From Lumbricus rubellus (lineage: Eukaryota > Annelida > Clitellata > Crassiclitellata > Lumbricidae), in contig OX243815.1 in assembly GCA_945859605.1 (NCBI GenBank), forward strand, positions 45,083,986-45,147,985: a stretch of DNA of 64,000 nucleotides. Direction: 5' to 3'. Position 1 is the first letter of the stretch; each line of letters starts with the position of its first letter. Below are positions 12,587 through 23,300 of the stretch, piece after piece. Both the position numbers and the translations under genes were made by a program. The notes under the pieces are model-generated. The model searched no databases. It saw nothing but the letters and a program-made list of their open reading frames with translations, and had not been told where the DNA came from.

Positions 12587-12990
12587 TTAGCCTATTTATA
12601 ACACTGTATTAGCCTATTTATAACACTGTATTAGCCTATTTATAACTCTGTATTAGCCTATTTATAACACTGTATTAGCCTATTTATAACACTGTATTAG
12701 CCTATTTATAACACTGTATTAGCCTATTTATAACACTGTATTAGCCTATTTATAACACTGTATTAGCCTATTTATAACTCTGTATTAGCCTATTTATAAC
12801 ACTGTATTAGCCTATTTATAACACTGTATTAGCCTATTTATAACACTGTATTAGCCTATTTATAACACTGTATTAGCCTATTTATAACACTGTGTTAGCC
12901 TATTTATAACACTGTATTAGCCTATTTATAACACTGTATTAGCCTATTTATAACACTGTATTAGCCTATTTATAACTCTGTATTAGCCTT
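12587..12990 (+). repeat. 22-bp tandem array, about 18 copies
   Basis: Unit TTAGCCTATTTATAACACTG plus TA, repeated head to tail with only a few point variants (ACTCTG for ACACTG three times, one GTGTTAG). The near-identity implies recent expansion. It lies downstream of the FAM241B stop. Confidence 0.95.
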
Positions 12991-13222
12991 AGTTGTCCAG
13001 TGGCATTCCTCTAAAAGCTAAATAAATTTTGTATATAGGAGGGGTAGAGAAGCTTATTTGTACATATACAGAAGGGTTCCATGAGTTGCAATAGGGGGAA
13101 GGAGTAGAAAATACCATTTTTTGGGTACATAATAATTATATGGATGGACTCTTACAACAAAGGCTAAATCAAATTCCAGTATTAAAAGCACCAGAAACAT
13201 GGATTAAAAATCAAATTCTGCC
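12991..13222. other. FAM241B downstream region, nothing recognised
   Basis: Short AT-rich interval between the 22-bp array and the small inverted-repeat element. It may hold the FAM241B 3' UTR. Confidence 0.3.
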
Positions 13223-13294
13223 TTAACCCTTTAACGGCAAGAGTGCACTAAAAGCAACTGGGAAGCCAGTGCAGCTTGTCATCAAAAGGGTTAA
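13223..13294. mobile_element. Small inverted-repeat element (TTAACCCTTT ends)
   Basis: Starts TTAACCCTTTAACGGC and ends CAAAAGGGTTAA, 72 bp, with inverted ends of about 10 bp. Similar ends are seen at 1210-1473 and 20558-20640. It is MITE-like. Confidence 0.5.
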
Positions 13295-13569
13295 AACAGG
13301 AACTTGGCAGAACACAACCTGATCATAGCATAGTAATTGAACACAGAAAGACAGGACAACACAGACGCACGTGAATGTGGATAAAATATCGAGACCAAGC
13401 GACAGTTTCAAAATCAACAGATTTCATCGCAAACGATCAAACAAGTTTCTTGCTCATAATTTCAAAAGTCTCAACGTCATTGCATAATACAACAGCACGA
13501 AATCTCTGAATCTGAAAAAAATAAAATCGATTTGAAAGAAAATAAATTCAACGAAAGGCAAAGTTCTAA

Positions 13570-14802
13570 TTACAACTGACCTAAGCGATGCCCAGCACCG
13601 GAGAATGGACCACCGCCCTTCGGCCCGGCGCCACCACCAGGACGCGGTGGACCTCCCCCTCCTCCTCCTCCCATCCCTCCCATACCACCCAAACCACCCC
13701 TTCCTCCTCTTCCCGCTCCTCCTCCTCCTCCCGCTCCACCCCCTCCCACTGCTCCACCACCCCCTCTTCCCATCCCACTGTAATTGACGACAAAGAAGAG
13801 AATGGCGGCGAAGACAAGTCCCTGAATGCCCATGAAGAGAAGCGCCAACAGGAACCCGACGGAGACAATGGGATCAACGACGTACGGCCCAGCGTTCCAC
13901 GATGGCACCCCCATCGCTGTGAGGCGCTGGTTCAGCGAGTCGAAGACTGAAACCGTCTGTCCTCCTCCCCCCGCTTGGTGGGCTGCGTCGGCCTGAGGTG
14001 GGGCGGTCGAGTGGACGTTGCTGCCCCCCGTTTCCTGTTGTAAAACAACAGTAATATTAGTTTATCTAGTTTATTAGTTATAAAACATAGTACATCCATA
14101 ACACATGATAAAATAATACAGTGCTACATAAAAGAAGACATTGGCAGCAACAAAAATAAAAATAATAATAATATAAATCAATAAAATAAATTTATGTAGC
14201 GCCCTTTCAAAATTTCTACTCAGAGGTGCTCCTAACCCAGGACTGGTCAAAAAGAAACGACTTGTAGAAATAAGCCGCGCAGTCACGGGGAAGTGAGCGG
14301 AGAGCCGCAGGGAGGCCATTCCAGATAAATGGACCCCACAGAGAATGCTCTTCGCTGCATGGTAGTGGTACGACAAAAAGGGACAAGAAGATAGTCACCA
14401 CAGGCAGCTGACCGCAGCGAACGGCGGCCCAGAGAAACGGAGACAGAGGTGAATAGCTCACATAGGTAGGATGGAGCTTGAGCCATTACACAGTGCCAAG
14501 CAATAGGTGAGACTCTATAAACAAAGCATAATAATAAAAATAAAATAACAATTAAAACAATATATATGGTGCCGTCGCACTAACATGCCATTACAAAGGC
14601 ACTTCTTAAGTTATAATACAAAGCAGCTAACTTCAGAAAATTAAAATTAAATAAGCACAACTGCAAACAAAACTGTCAGATTTGAATCTTTTTGGTTTCT
14701 TACTCGTCTTCCAGACGCCGAGCTGGACCGTTGTTGAGCGGATTGAGCAGCACGAGGGTCGTCGTCAGGGACGATTTCCCCGCTCGCTAAAACTCGTACC
14801 AT
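13570..14802 (-). CDS. FAM241B: FAM241B-like membrane protein with Gly-rich C-terminal tail
   Basis: Two coding exons on the minus strand: 14802-14704 (33 codons, start ATG) and 14034-13570 (stop TAA), phase 0, donor GTAAGA, acceptor CAACAG; 187 aa. The N-terminus MVRVLASGEIVPDDDPR and the core FDSLNQRLTAMGVPSW match vertebrate FAM241B, followed by its hydrophobic hairpin or membrane segment (about residues 88-120). Vertebrate FAM241B is a small membrane protein linked to endolysosomes and usually ends just after the membrane segment. Here about 65 residues follow, made almost only of Gly with some Arg, Pro and Met. That makes the protein about 65 residues longer than human (121 aa, from memory). 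The tail is open to a clean stop. It could in principle be a retained intron, but no convincing donor lies before it. The gene is divergent from the 90-aa gene at 17530. Confidence 0.85.
14185..14490 (-). mobile_element. LINE 3' end in FAM241B intron
   Basis: Minus-strand frames give APSYLCELFTSV, LVPFCRTTTMQRRAFSVG and WNGLPAALRSLPRD, then the tail GGAGCACCTCTGAGTAG and GGGCGCTACATAAAT. It lies wholly within the FAM241B intron, same strand as the gene. Confidence 0.8.
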
Positions 14803-15778
14803 CTTCTTCTTCTACAGTTCCTGCAGTGGAACATCAAACAAACGTGAAATTGTTTCTACTCACAGCAAAACCAGGGTCATAGATGGCTGAACATTTGGAA
14901 CGCCTTCAGATATACAAGAAAAAATAAATAAAATAATGATAATTAATCAACCTATTTTAGACCTATCCGTCGCCTTCAGCTCAGCGCTACACAAAATGTC
15001 TCATTATTATTATTATTATATTATTACAAAATGTTATAATATTTATTATTATCACTTATAATTTATTGTTATTGTTATTATTCTGCTCTTGCGATGGCGA
15101 GATTCGCTGAATTTTTAATGCATTTACGATTTTCACAATTGTTTCAGGTAGGCCTAACTAACTATCGCTTGGTGTTTTGTGTACTATGATAAGTTTATAA
15201 CATTGCTATATGTTTGATTAAGTTGCCACATTATATCATTATAACAATAATACACGTCCTATCACTTAGCAATTGGCAATATGCTGCATGCCTAAGAAAT
15301 TTACATACCAAACAATTACAGCGACAACAAAAAGAAAGACGATTAAACTGTTGACTTTACACGTACCTAAGCGTAACAAGATTATTAGTTACGCATAAAC
15401 TTGAATAAGTTGACGACTTTAAAGTAAGTTTAAACGTGGTATTTTCTCGTCATCTTATATTATAAACATTGAACTTGCCTCACGCGTTTGTAAACGTCAC
15501 TTCCTAATCTGCTTTCGACCATAGAGCAAAAACTAACATACAATCAAATTTTACAGCCATGGACCAAACGAAAAATTATTTAAGATACATTCACGCAATT
15601 ACTTCTTTCTTTGGTTTGACGCGCGAAAATAGACGGCTGTCCTGCATTTTACTTTCAAATGACGATTAAAAAATTTGGAGATTAATTGCATTTACTAAAA
15701 TAATAGTAAAGTTTTTTATGTGCGACTTTTTTGACAAAAGATGACGCTACTCATATTGAAACGGGTCCATTTATTGTA
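14803..15778. other. FAM241B 5' flank / shared upstream region
   Basis: AT-rich, no exon seen. With the transposons at 15779-17463 removed, FAM241B and the 90-aa gene would start only about 1.06 kb apart, so this interval probably holds the promoters of both. Confidence 0.4.
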
Positions 15779-16677
15779 ACGAAGTGACTAGCGGACCGCC
15801 AGGCGGCCGTCCAATTTGAATTACTAGCGGACCGCCAGGCGGCCATCTAATTTCAATTTACTAGCGGACCGTCAGGCGGCCATCTAATTTCAAATACTAG
15901 CGGACCGCCAGTCACGTGTGACCTGTCACATGAGTGACGAGTCTGGATTCTTGAATATTGTTACAATGGCGGCAGTTACCGATGGTTTGTTTGGTAATCC
16001 TGGGAACGGGGGTCGTAAATTCCGAAACACTGTTTTTATATTGTGTATATAGTCCGTGTTTTCAGCTCCGTGTTTTACGCATCTTGCCGTTTAAAATTTA
16101 TATATTCGATGAAAAATATTTGCTGACAAAATAGAAGCGGGATTTAGCGTGTGAGGGTCGGTTAGGGCTCAGGTTAGGGCTCAGGTTAGGCGTCGTGAGG
16201 GTCGGTCAGGGTAGTTTTAGGGTTAGTGCAGTCATTCTGTTGAAATTGGAGCTGGATTGATGAAAATGTTCTTGCCTAACTGGAGCTGGATTGACGAAAA
16301 AATTGATATCTAAATATAGAAGTTGGATAGCAACTATTGAATGACGCGATTTCATCCAACTTCTGATAGCAACTATTTCATCCAACTTCTGATAGCAACT
16401 ATTGAATGACGCGATTTCATCCAACTTCTATTTAATCTTATGCTATATGTCATTTTCATCAGTCCCACGTCTATAGTTACAAAAAAGTGAATGATTTTCA
16501 TCAATCCTGGCGGCTTGCTAGTATTCGTTATTGGACGGCCGCCCCTGGCGGTCCGCTAGTATTCAGCATTAGACGACCGCCTGGCGGCTTGCTAGTATTC
16601 CGTATTTAACGGCCGCCACTGGCGGTCCGCTAGTATTGGAAATTTGAGGGCCGCCTGGCGGTCCGCTAGTCACAGCC
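15779..16677. mobile_element. Fold-back DNA element with 8-bp target duplication (element I)
   Basis: Flanked by a perfect 8-bp direct repeat TTATTGTA (15771-15778 and 16678-16685). Just inside are 25-bp perfect inverted ends starting GTGACTAGCGGACCGCCAGG (15784 on; mirrored to 16673). Each arm continues as about four spaced copies of CTAGCGGACCGCCAGGCGGC in units of about 37 bp. The interior has degenerate TTAGGG words (16150-16225), two GAGCTGGATTGAYGAAAA motifs and a 50-bp repeat with TCATCCAACTTCT. No transposase. An 8-bp duplication suggests hAT-type mobilisation, but the ends are not a typical hAT CAG. Confidence 0.8.
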
Positions 16678-16700
16678 TTATTGTATTATGTAGTCTGGCC

Positions 16701-17463
16701 CAGTGATACCGCTCCTTGGCTTTTTCTCCAAGATCTTGGCATTTTCAATCGTATCTTGGGATCTTGGCTTTTTTCCAAAGAACCTTGGCTTTTTTACTTG
16801 GCTTTTTTTCTGCCCACTAAATAACAATAATCTTAGCAATAATCCACTAAATAACAATAATGTAAGCAATAATCTACTAAATAACAATAATCTTAGCAGT
16901 AATATAACTATGGCTCTATCTACTGACTAGTATTTATCCGACTTAGGCTATTATTATTCTCTGAGTCTGAACTGTTTGCTCTCTGTATATTCGTTATTAT
17001 GTGACGTCCCGTGCAATTTCGCGAGATTCCGCGCAATATCGAAAATGACCTGATATAGATAAATGATAGCCTAAGTTGATCGCAGATACTTATATTAATA
17101 ACAATAGACATTAATCTTAGAAATGCAAACTAGTCCGCTTTAATGGCTTACTGTTACAAGATCACACAAAAGCACAAAAACATTTATGAACTCAAGAAAA
17201 CAACAACTAAAGTGAATATGACGTTTTTTCCTCAAAACTAGCGCACTATGTTCCAAAATGTTGTATGCAGGTTAAAAAATCAGTGAACGGAACTAACAAT
17301 TTAACATACATAATTTCATAAACATCACAATTTATTGGATAAAACAGCTTTTATTTAAATAAAACAGGTGACATAGTCCATAATTAGCCTATTAACTTGG
17401 CTTTTCTTGGCTTTTTTTAAGACCCCATCTTGGCTTTTCTTAAACTTTGGAGCGGTATCACTG
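16701..17463. mobile_element. Non-autonomous hAT transposon with 8-bp target duplication
   Basis: Begins CAGTGATACCGCTCC and ends GGAGCGGTATCACTG (perfect 15-bp inverted ends). It is flanked on both sides by the 8-bp duplication GTCTGGCC (16693-16700, 17464-17471). The interior has CTTGGCTTTTT repeats near both ends and ACTAAATAACAATAAT repeats (16817-16900). No transposase coding. It ends 66 bases before the start codon of the 90-aa gene. Confidence 0.92.
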
Positions 17464-17529
17464 GTCTGGCCTGTAATACACACTGCTGCTAACCATCGAT
17501 GCTGCTAACGTGTTGAAAGATTTTGTGCA

Positions 17530-18459
17530 ATGGAAGGCAGAGATTTGGGGAAAGTAAAGAAATACGGGTACTTTACAGGAACAAAGGCTAACAGCTTTCG
17601 ATTTATTTTCATTGGAGTGGTTTTGGGAGCATCTATTCTCTTTGGAGCAATCAGAGTGTAAGTATGAGCGATATTACGTGTTGATGACCTTAACCGGACC
17701 CGTCCCTTGTCTGCGCCTGTGCTCCTGTGTGGATAATAGATGTTTGTATTTACGCAGGGTGATGGCTACTGTATCCAATTTTTGCCACAGCTTTCATTAG
17801 GTTCGCTTACCCTAGTTTTTTGGCAATTTTAGTGTCAGAATTCAGTGTCAAACAGGTAGAGACGAGGTGGTGTTTGGTTGGACACCAAATGTTGTTATTG
17901 TAGACTCCACATATCCAAAGCGTCACTAGAAAGCTGAGAGCAGGGCCCCAGCTTATATACGAGCGCTGCGTTGAGTTAGAGGGTTTGTCGAAATATTTTA
18001 CGGCCGCAGTCGTAGGCATGGTGCATACATGTGTAGTATAAGGTTAGGACGATTTAAAGATTTTGTGGTTACACGGATGTTTAAAACCAGGTTTCAGTCC
18101 GTCATTATATTCTGGATATGAGTTGATGCATACTTTAAAGCATGTTGATAGTTGAACACCCTCCATCTAGTTACTGAAAATGAGTTTGAAAACTAAATAT
18201 GACCCTTTGTCTATCATTTTTGCTAAGCTGTTGTTAAACTGTGACCATTGTGTTTTGTCCCTATTGACGCCCATGTTTGCAGAAATGTATTACAGGGACA
18301 ATTGTTTTTTGCAGATATATTGGTCCTTCCGAAAACAGCATCTACGGCAAAGTTGACAAATGGGACAGAGATTATGCCCTACGCCAAGAGCGCATCGCAG
18401 AACTGGAAGCGAAGCGAGTCATGGCCATTCGCAAAAAGAAACAAGACGACGAATTATAG
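17530..18459 (+). CDS. 90-residue single-pass membrane protein, family not recognised
   Basis: Exon 1 is 17530-17657 (ATG, first in frame after an upstream stop, donor GTAAGT) and exon 2 is 18315-18459 (acceptor TTTTTTGCAG, stop TAG). The split Val codon is restored across the junction. The protein has a basic, Gly/Tyr-rich N-terminus (KVKKYGYFTGTK), one membrane segment at about residues 24-42, a linker (YIGPSENSIYGKVDKWDRDY) and a charged helical C-terminus ending KKKQDDEL. The layout resembles small mitochondrial inner-membrane assembly factors. A weak likeness to UQCC5/SMIM4 (aromatic-basic start, one membrane segment, charged ERQ-rich tail) is only a guess. An ATTAAA about 35 bases after the stop could be the poly(A) signal. 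Two DNA transposons sit directly upstream of the start codon. Confidence 0.75.
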
Positions 18460-20312
18460 TGGACTGCGAGGAATTGCTGTGCAAGTCATGTACATTAAAT
18501 TGTAGAACACCGCTAGCCGACTGGTTTGTCTGAAGTCACAGGCTATGGACATGTCTTTCAATGCTGATCTTGGAAATGCGGTTTCGTAGTTAAGCATCTC
18601 AATTGAATCACGAGTCACAGATATATGCTTGTTTACATGATGATGAGACACTGAAGGAGAAAAGAGAATACAGAAACCAGAGGAAGGCAACCACTTATCG
18701 CCTTCTGATCAAATCCGTTTATCTTTTCATGACCGTAAGAAATGATGCAAAAGATGCAGAAGTTTGTTTCTGGTGTTGATCGTGCGTGTAAATTGGTCAT
18801 GAAACTTGTCAAAATTTCGACACCCGTTAACTTTGAAATGATCTGCAAACTTCGTTACGAGCCAGAATATTTTTAATTAAGCTCTTCTGTGGTTGAGATT
18901 TTTCGCATTGAATGTGCTGTTGTGTGGTTTGCTTACTAGGAAATGGACAGCACGATTATGACTGCTTTGGTTTAGTCATTTGGCATTTCCGTAGCACCTT
19001 GTAATTATCGCACAGAAGTGTGACCAACATTAGATTTCTAGACTTCCACTTGCAAATAATACTAGCTGTTCAGTCTGTCTGCTGAAGCAAAGTTCTGGTT
19101 GTTCAAGAACAGAATCAGTTGTTGTTCAGTAATCATTTTTTCTGTCCACGTTCTATTTGTTGGAAAAAATGATAGCGTTGAGTAGTTTGTGGGCAAAGCA
19201 GTCATAGCTGAATGTGAAAGAGTAAACAAAAGTTTACCTGGCAGGTGCCGTGGTAGCCGTTGTCATGATAACAGTTGCTATGGCAGCATTTGATGTACAG
19301 TGTATAGTTCTAGGGGATTATAATGTAGTTTTACTTGGTTTCGAAGACAATTGTTTTTCTGCAAATTTTTTTTCTTCTTATGTCTACAATCAAGTATTAA
19401 ACCAGAGAATTCAGGGAGCAAAGAGAAAGGAAACATCCCAAAGACCTAGGTCCCACGAAAATGTGGGTTCATCGTTTACCATAATTATCATGAAATACCA
19501 GTTGAGCGGACATCCTTAATAATGCACAACACCTACATGTATAAACTGTATGCTGACCATGGGTTTACTATCAAATAACACTTGAAATTGTGTTAAATAG
19601 GTTTTATTAAAATATGCATGAATTTCTGTTTACATCCTTTACTTCAAGATGATTTCTTTAATTCTAAGATGAACATGATTTGGTGGATATCCATTGTCAT
19701 ATATGGGTATCGAGAATAATAACTGTCTTCTTTGTAAATGCCTAATGTTTTTCTGAATTCTTGATTAAATGACGTGGCATTCTTAGTTGTTGGTCTGCAC
19801 TGCAACATAGCTAAAGCAAACTTAGAATAATTTTCATGCTGATAAGCTGCATTGATTCCCATATAGTAGCTTTTAGTGCACTCGTGTCTTTAAGGTGTTA
19901 TTAAAAGAGGATGCTTTCAATTTACTACTAACGGTCTATACATACATACATGTATATTACTTACACAAAAATACACCTCCCATTGCAATTTGTACATTTT
20001 GTGGACCACATGTGTACATACAAATAAGCTTCTCTACCCACATAGGATAATAAAGTTATAAATAGGTTAATGTGGGCATCGTGATTTTAAATTTATTTTG
20101 AGTACGTACATTTTGTCAAGACCCCCCTCTGCCGTAATCGCCCATGCGCAAATTGCCTACATCGAGTGACTCCCTCCATGAATACATAATTATATTGACA
20201 TTTCCTAATTCAACTGAATTGCAAATCCAATAGCTTGCAAGCGTGATGAAATGTCTTTTGTTGAAGACATGCTGTCCATTTCAGTTGCAGTCGGTCGAAT
20301 TCGGTGTTGAGT
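18460..20312. other. Convergent 3' region of the 90-aa gene and ACSF2
   Basis: Holds the two 3' UTRs but no further exon that I can support. No clear repeat apart from AT-rich stretches. Confidence 0.4.
20092..20097 (-). promoter_or_regulatory. Candidate ACSF2 polyadenylation signal
   Basis: AATAAA on the minus strand, about 215 bases after the ACSF2 stop codon. Plausible by position only. Confidence 0.4.
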
Positions 20313-23300
20313 TCATCCATTCTTTTGCTGGTTACGAAGTTTGTACATGTCATTAGCCATCTCACGCATCTTGAACTTCTGAACCTTGCCCGTCACTGTC
20401 ATTGGGAATTCCTTGACGAAGCTGATGTAGTGCGGTATTTTGAAGTGTGCGATCTAAAGAAAGCAGTAGTGTTCTAACCCAATCAGAGGTCAAAGACATC
20501 GTGTATATTCACTAATTCAAAGCATTTACATGGCATCTCCTCAAACTGTTTTCATCTTTAACCCTTTTAGCGGCCGACCGGCTAATAATCGTATACAAAA
20601 TCGACGATTATATAATCGGGGTTGCCGCTAAAGGGATTAATAGACACTCCCAGCACAGTGTCAGTGACATAAGTTTTAAATTCAGGTGCTGATGAAGTTA
20701 CATTTTTATTAAGTACTATTATGATTATGATTATTAATATTTATTGCTATCATTAAAATTATGAAGATTTATAAAGTAGCACAACTACACATAGTGCAGA
20801 TGTGATGCTAATAGCTTGGCTTAGTCAGATGACATGAAGAGATACGTCTTCAAAATCAAAGTAATGTAGCATGCCAGGCTGGGAAATGCCAATTCAGAGA
20901 TAGCCTATACAGGTATGCTATTCCACGTAGATGATCCAACCATGGAAAGTGCAACCTTGTATCATCAAAGTTGTTGTAAAAGGAACAATAAGTTCAGTTC
21001 CGGTCGTGAAGTTTAGATGTCTGAAATAATTTGAGAAGAGCTACAAATGATACCAATGATATTTACGAGAATGATGGATTCAGAGAGCATAATGGACATG
21101 GGTCCAAAACATAGAGAAAAGTCTAACATTTTTCATACTAATTGCTTAAATTCTCGTAGCACCGCTGAATCCACTTCCTCTTTGTCCCAATGTAAAAAAC
21201 TTGATATGGATAGGAGTGACCTAACCAAAGCATATGGCATGGGATGATAAATTCAAAATGACTCCTCTAGTCTAAAGACCGATGGAAACACGTCACCTGC
21301 TGACATCAACAATTCTACCATGAGTTTCTACATCTGAGAATTTTCTCACCTGTGTCGTTATTTCAGTTATGGCTTTCAGTTATAGTTACCTTATTTTTTT
21401 ATTATTTTACAGTTACGGTTAACTGCAGCCAAACATTTTCCAGTTCTTTTGCTATTTCAGTTGAAGTTTCCGTTAATAGAAATAACGCTGCTCACCTGTC
21501 CTTTGCAGAAATCCTTAATTTCTTCCGTAGTCGCCTCTTCGTCCTCTCGCAGTTTTATCCAAGCTGCAACCTGCTCTCCAAGTCTATCATCAGGAACACC
21601 AAACACCTTCAATTCAAACAGACAGTCACAGACAGATCCATTACAGTAATCTGAAAATTCTGATCAATACGAAATGATGACCTGTGTATAGCCGAGAAAA
21701 ATGTCATAAAAACCAGCTTATTCAACACAGAAAGGCAAAGTCATGGGAACCAGCTTTTTAAACCCAGAAAAGCAAAGTCATGGGAACCAGCTTTTTCAAC
21801 TCAGAAAAGCAGATATGGGAACCAGCTTATTCAACCCAGAAAAACAAAGTCATGGGAACCAGCCTTTTCAACTCAGAAAAGCAGATATGGGGACCAGCTT
21901 ATTCAACCCAGAAAATCAAAGTCATGGGAACCATTCTATTAGCAGCATACTTGCTCTTTTGAAAGAAAATAAAATGGCAGTTTGTAGTCTCACTTGAACA
22001 TCTGCAATCTTTGGATGTTTGTAAAGAAACTGTTCAATTTCCGTGGGATAGATGTTCTCTCCGCCGCGAATGATCATATCCTTTTTACGACCGACGATGG
22101 AACCATAACCTTCTTCATCAAGGAAAGCCAGATCTCTGACAAACACACACACTCAAATTAGCCTTTCATAAGCATACTATGAATGTAATATGACACGGGA
22201 AAAGAGTCAAGAACTCCCTTTTAAAAGCTAACCCCAGCAGCAGACATAAGCATGAAGTGTCCACAACTTCATTTTCTTAGTTTTGGCATATAAAGTTGGG
22301 TGATCACCAGTCCTCTCCTTGCCATCCTGTCTTCCTACCAACAGTGTACTCATCATAACTGAGGTGGCTAGAAGACAACTGTAGGTTAAACAGATATCTT
22401 GATACAAATTTCTGTACTAGCGGGTTTTGAACTTCAGACCTCTCGGTTTTCTTGATCAATAATAAAAATAATAATTATAGTAATAATAATATCCGAATCT
22501 CAGATTCACTTTTCGGTGTGACCTTGTTCACATCACAATTTATTTAATAGTAATAGTAATAATAACATAACAATAATAATAATCTCTGGAAGTTTCTAAT
22601 AACAATTTTTTTTACAATCGTATTTACCCCGTCCTATACCAGCCATCATCTCCAATGGCTTTCTTCGTCTGCTCCTCATCCGCCCAATAGCCTCGCATGA
22701 CGCAGTATCCACGAATGCAGATCTCCCCCGTCTCACCCACAGGAACAATGCGCCCAGCATCATCCACGATTTTCACCTAATAGATCAAATCATCAAATCA
22801 TGTTCCTGCATTGTCTAACTCTAACATAATCGTGAAACATCTAATCGTAATCTCCATATGAAATTTCTAAAGTGCCACTCGAAAGTGCAGGGCACTAGCT
22901 TATTCACGAGCGCTACAGCCTTAATCGAAAGGCACAAGGCATTGCTCAATGGTCACTCTGTCTATGAAAGACTGCTAGGATTTCCCAACCAATTACTACA
23001 CTTTGGCCGGTAAAGGGTTAAAAGAACAAGCTAAGAGCAGTCCCTTGAACTAGACTTGAGGCAGCCCTGGTATGAAGCGTTAATGACTTCATTTTCTTAG
23101 CCTCAGCATACGATGGTAGGTGGTCACTTCTCTCCCTCACCGTCTCATTTTCCCATGAACATTTTAATCAGTGTACTCCTTATAGCTGTTCCTTTTTCAC
23201 TTAAAAACTGCCTTATTTCACTGCGGTTGGACTTGAAGGTGCGCTACATAAAACCTAAATAATATTAATAGCAAAGTTAGCTAGGGATGTAGAATGCAGG

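Noticed and set aside
12587..12990. CRISPR-like regular array
   Set aside because: Units abut without spacers; it is a plain tandem repeat in an animal genome.
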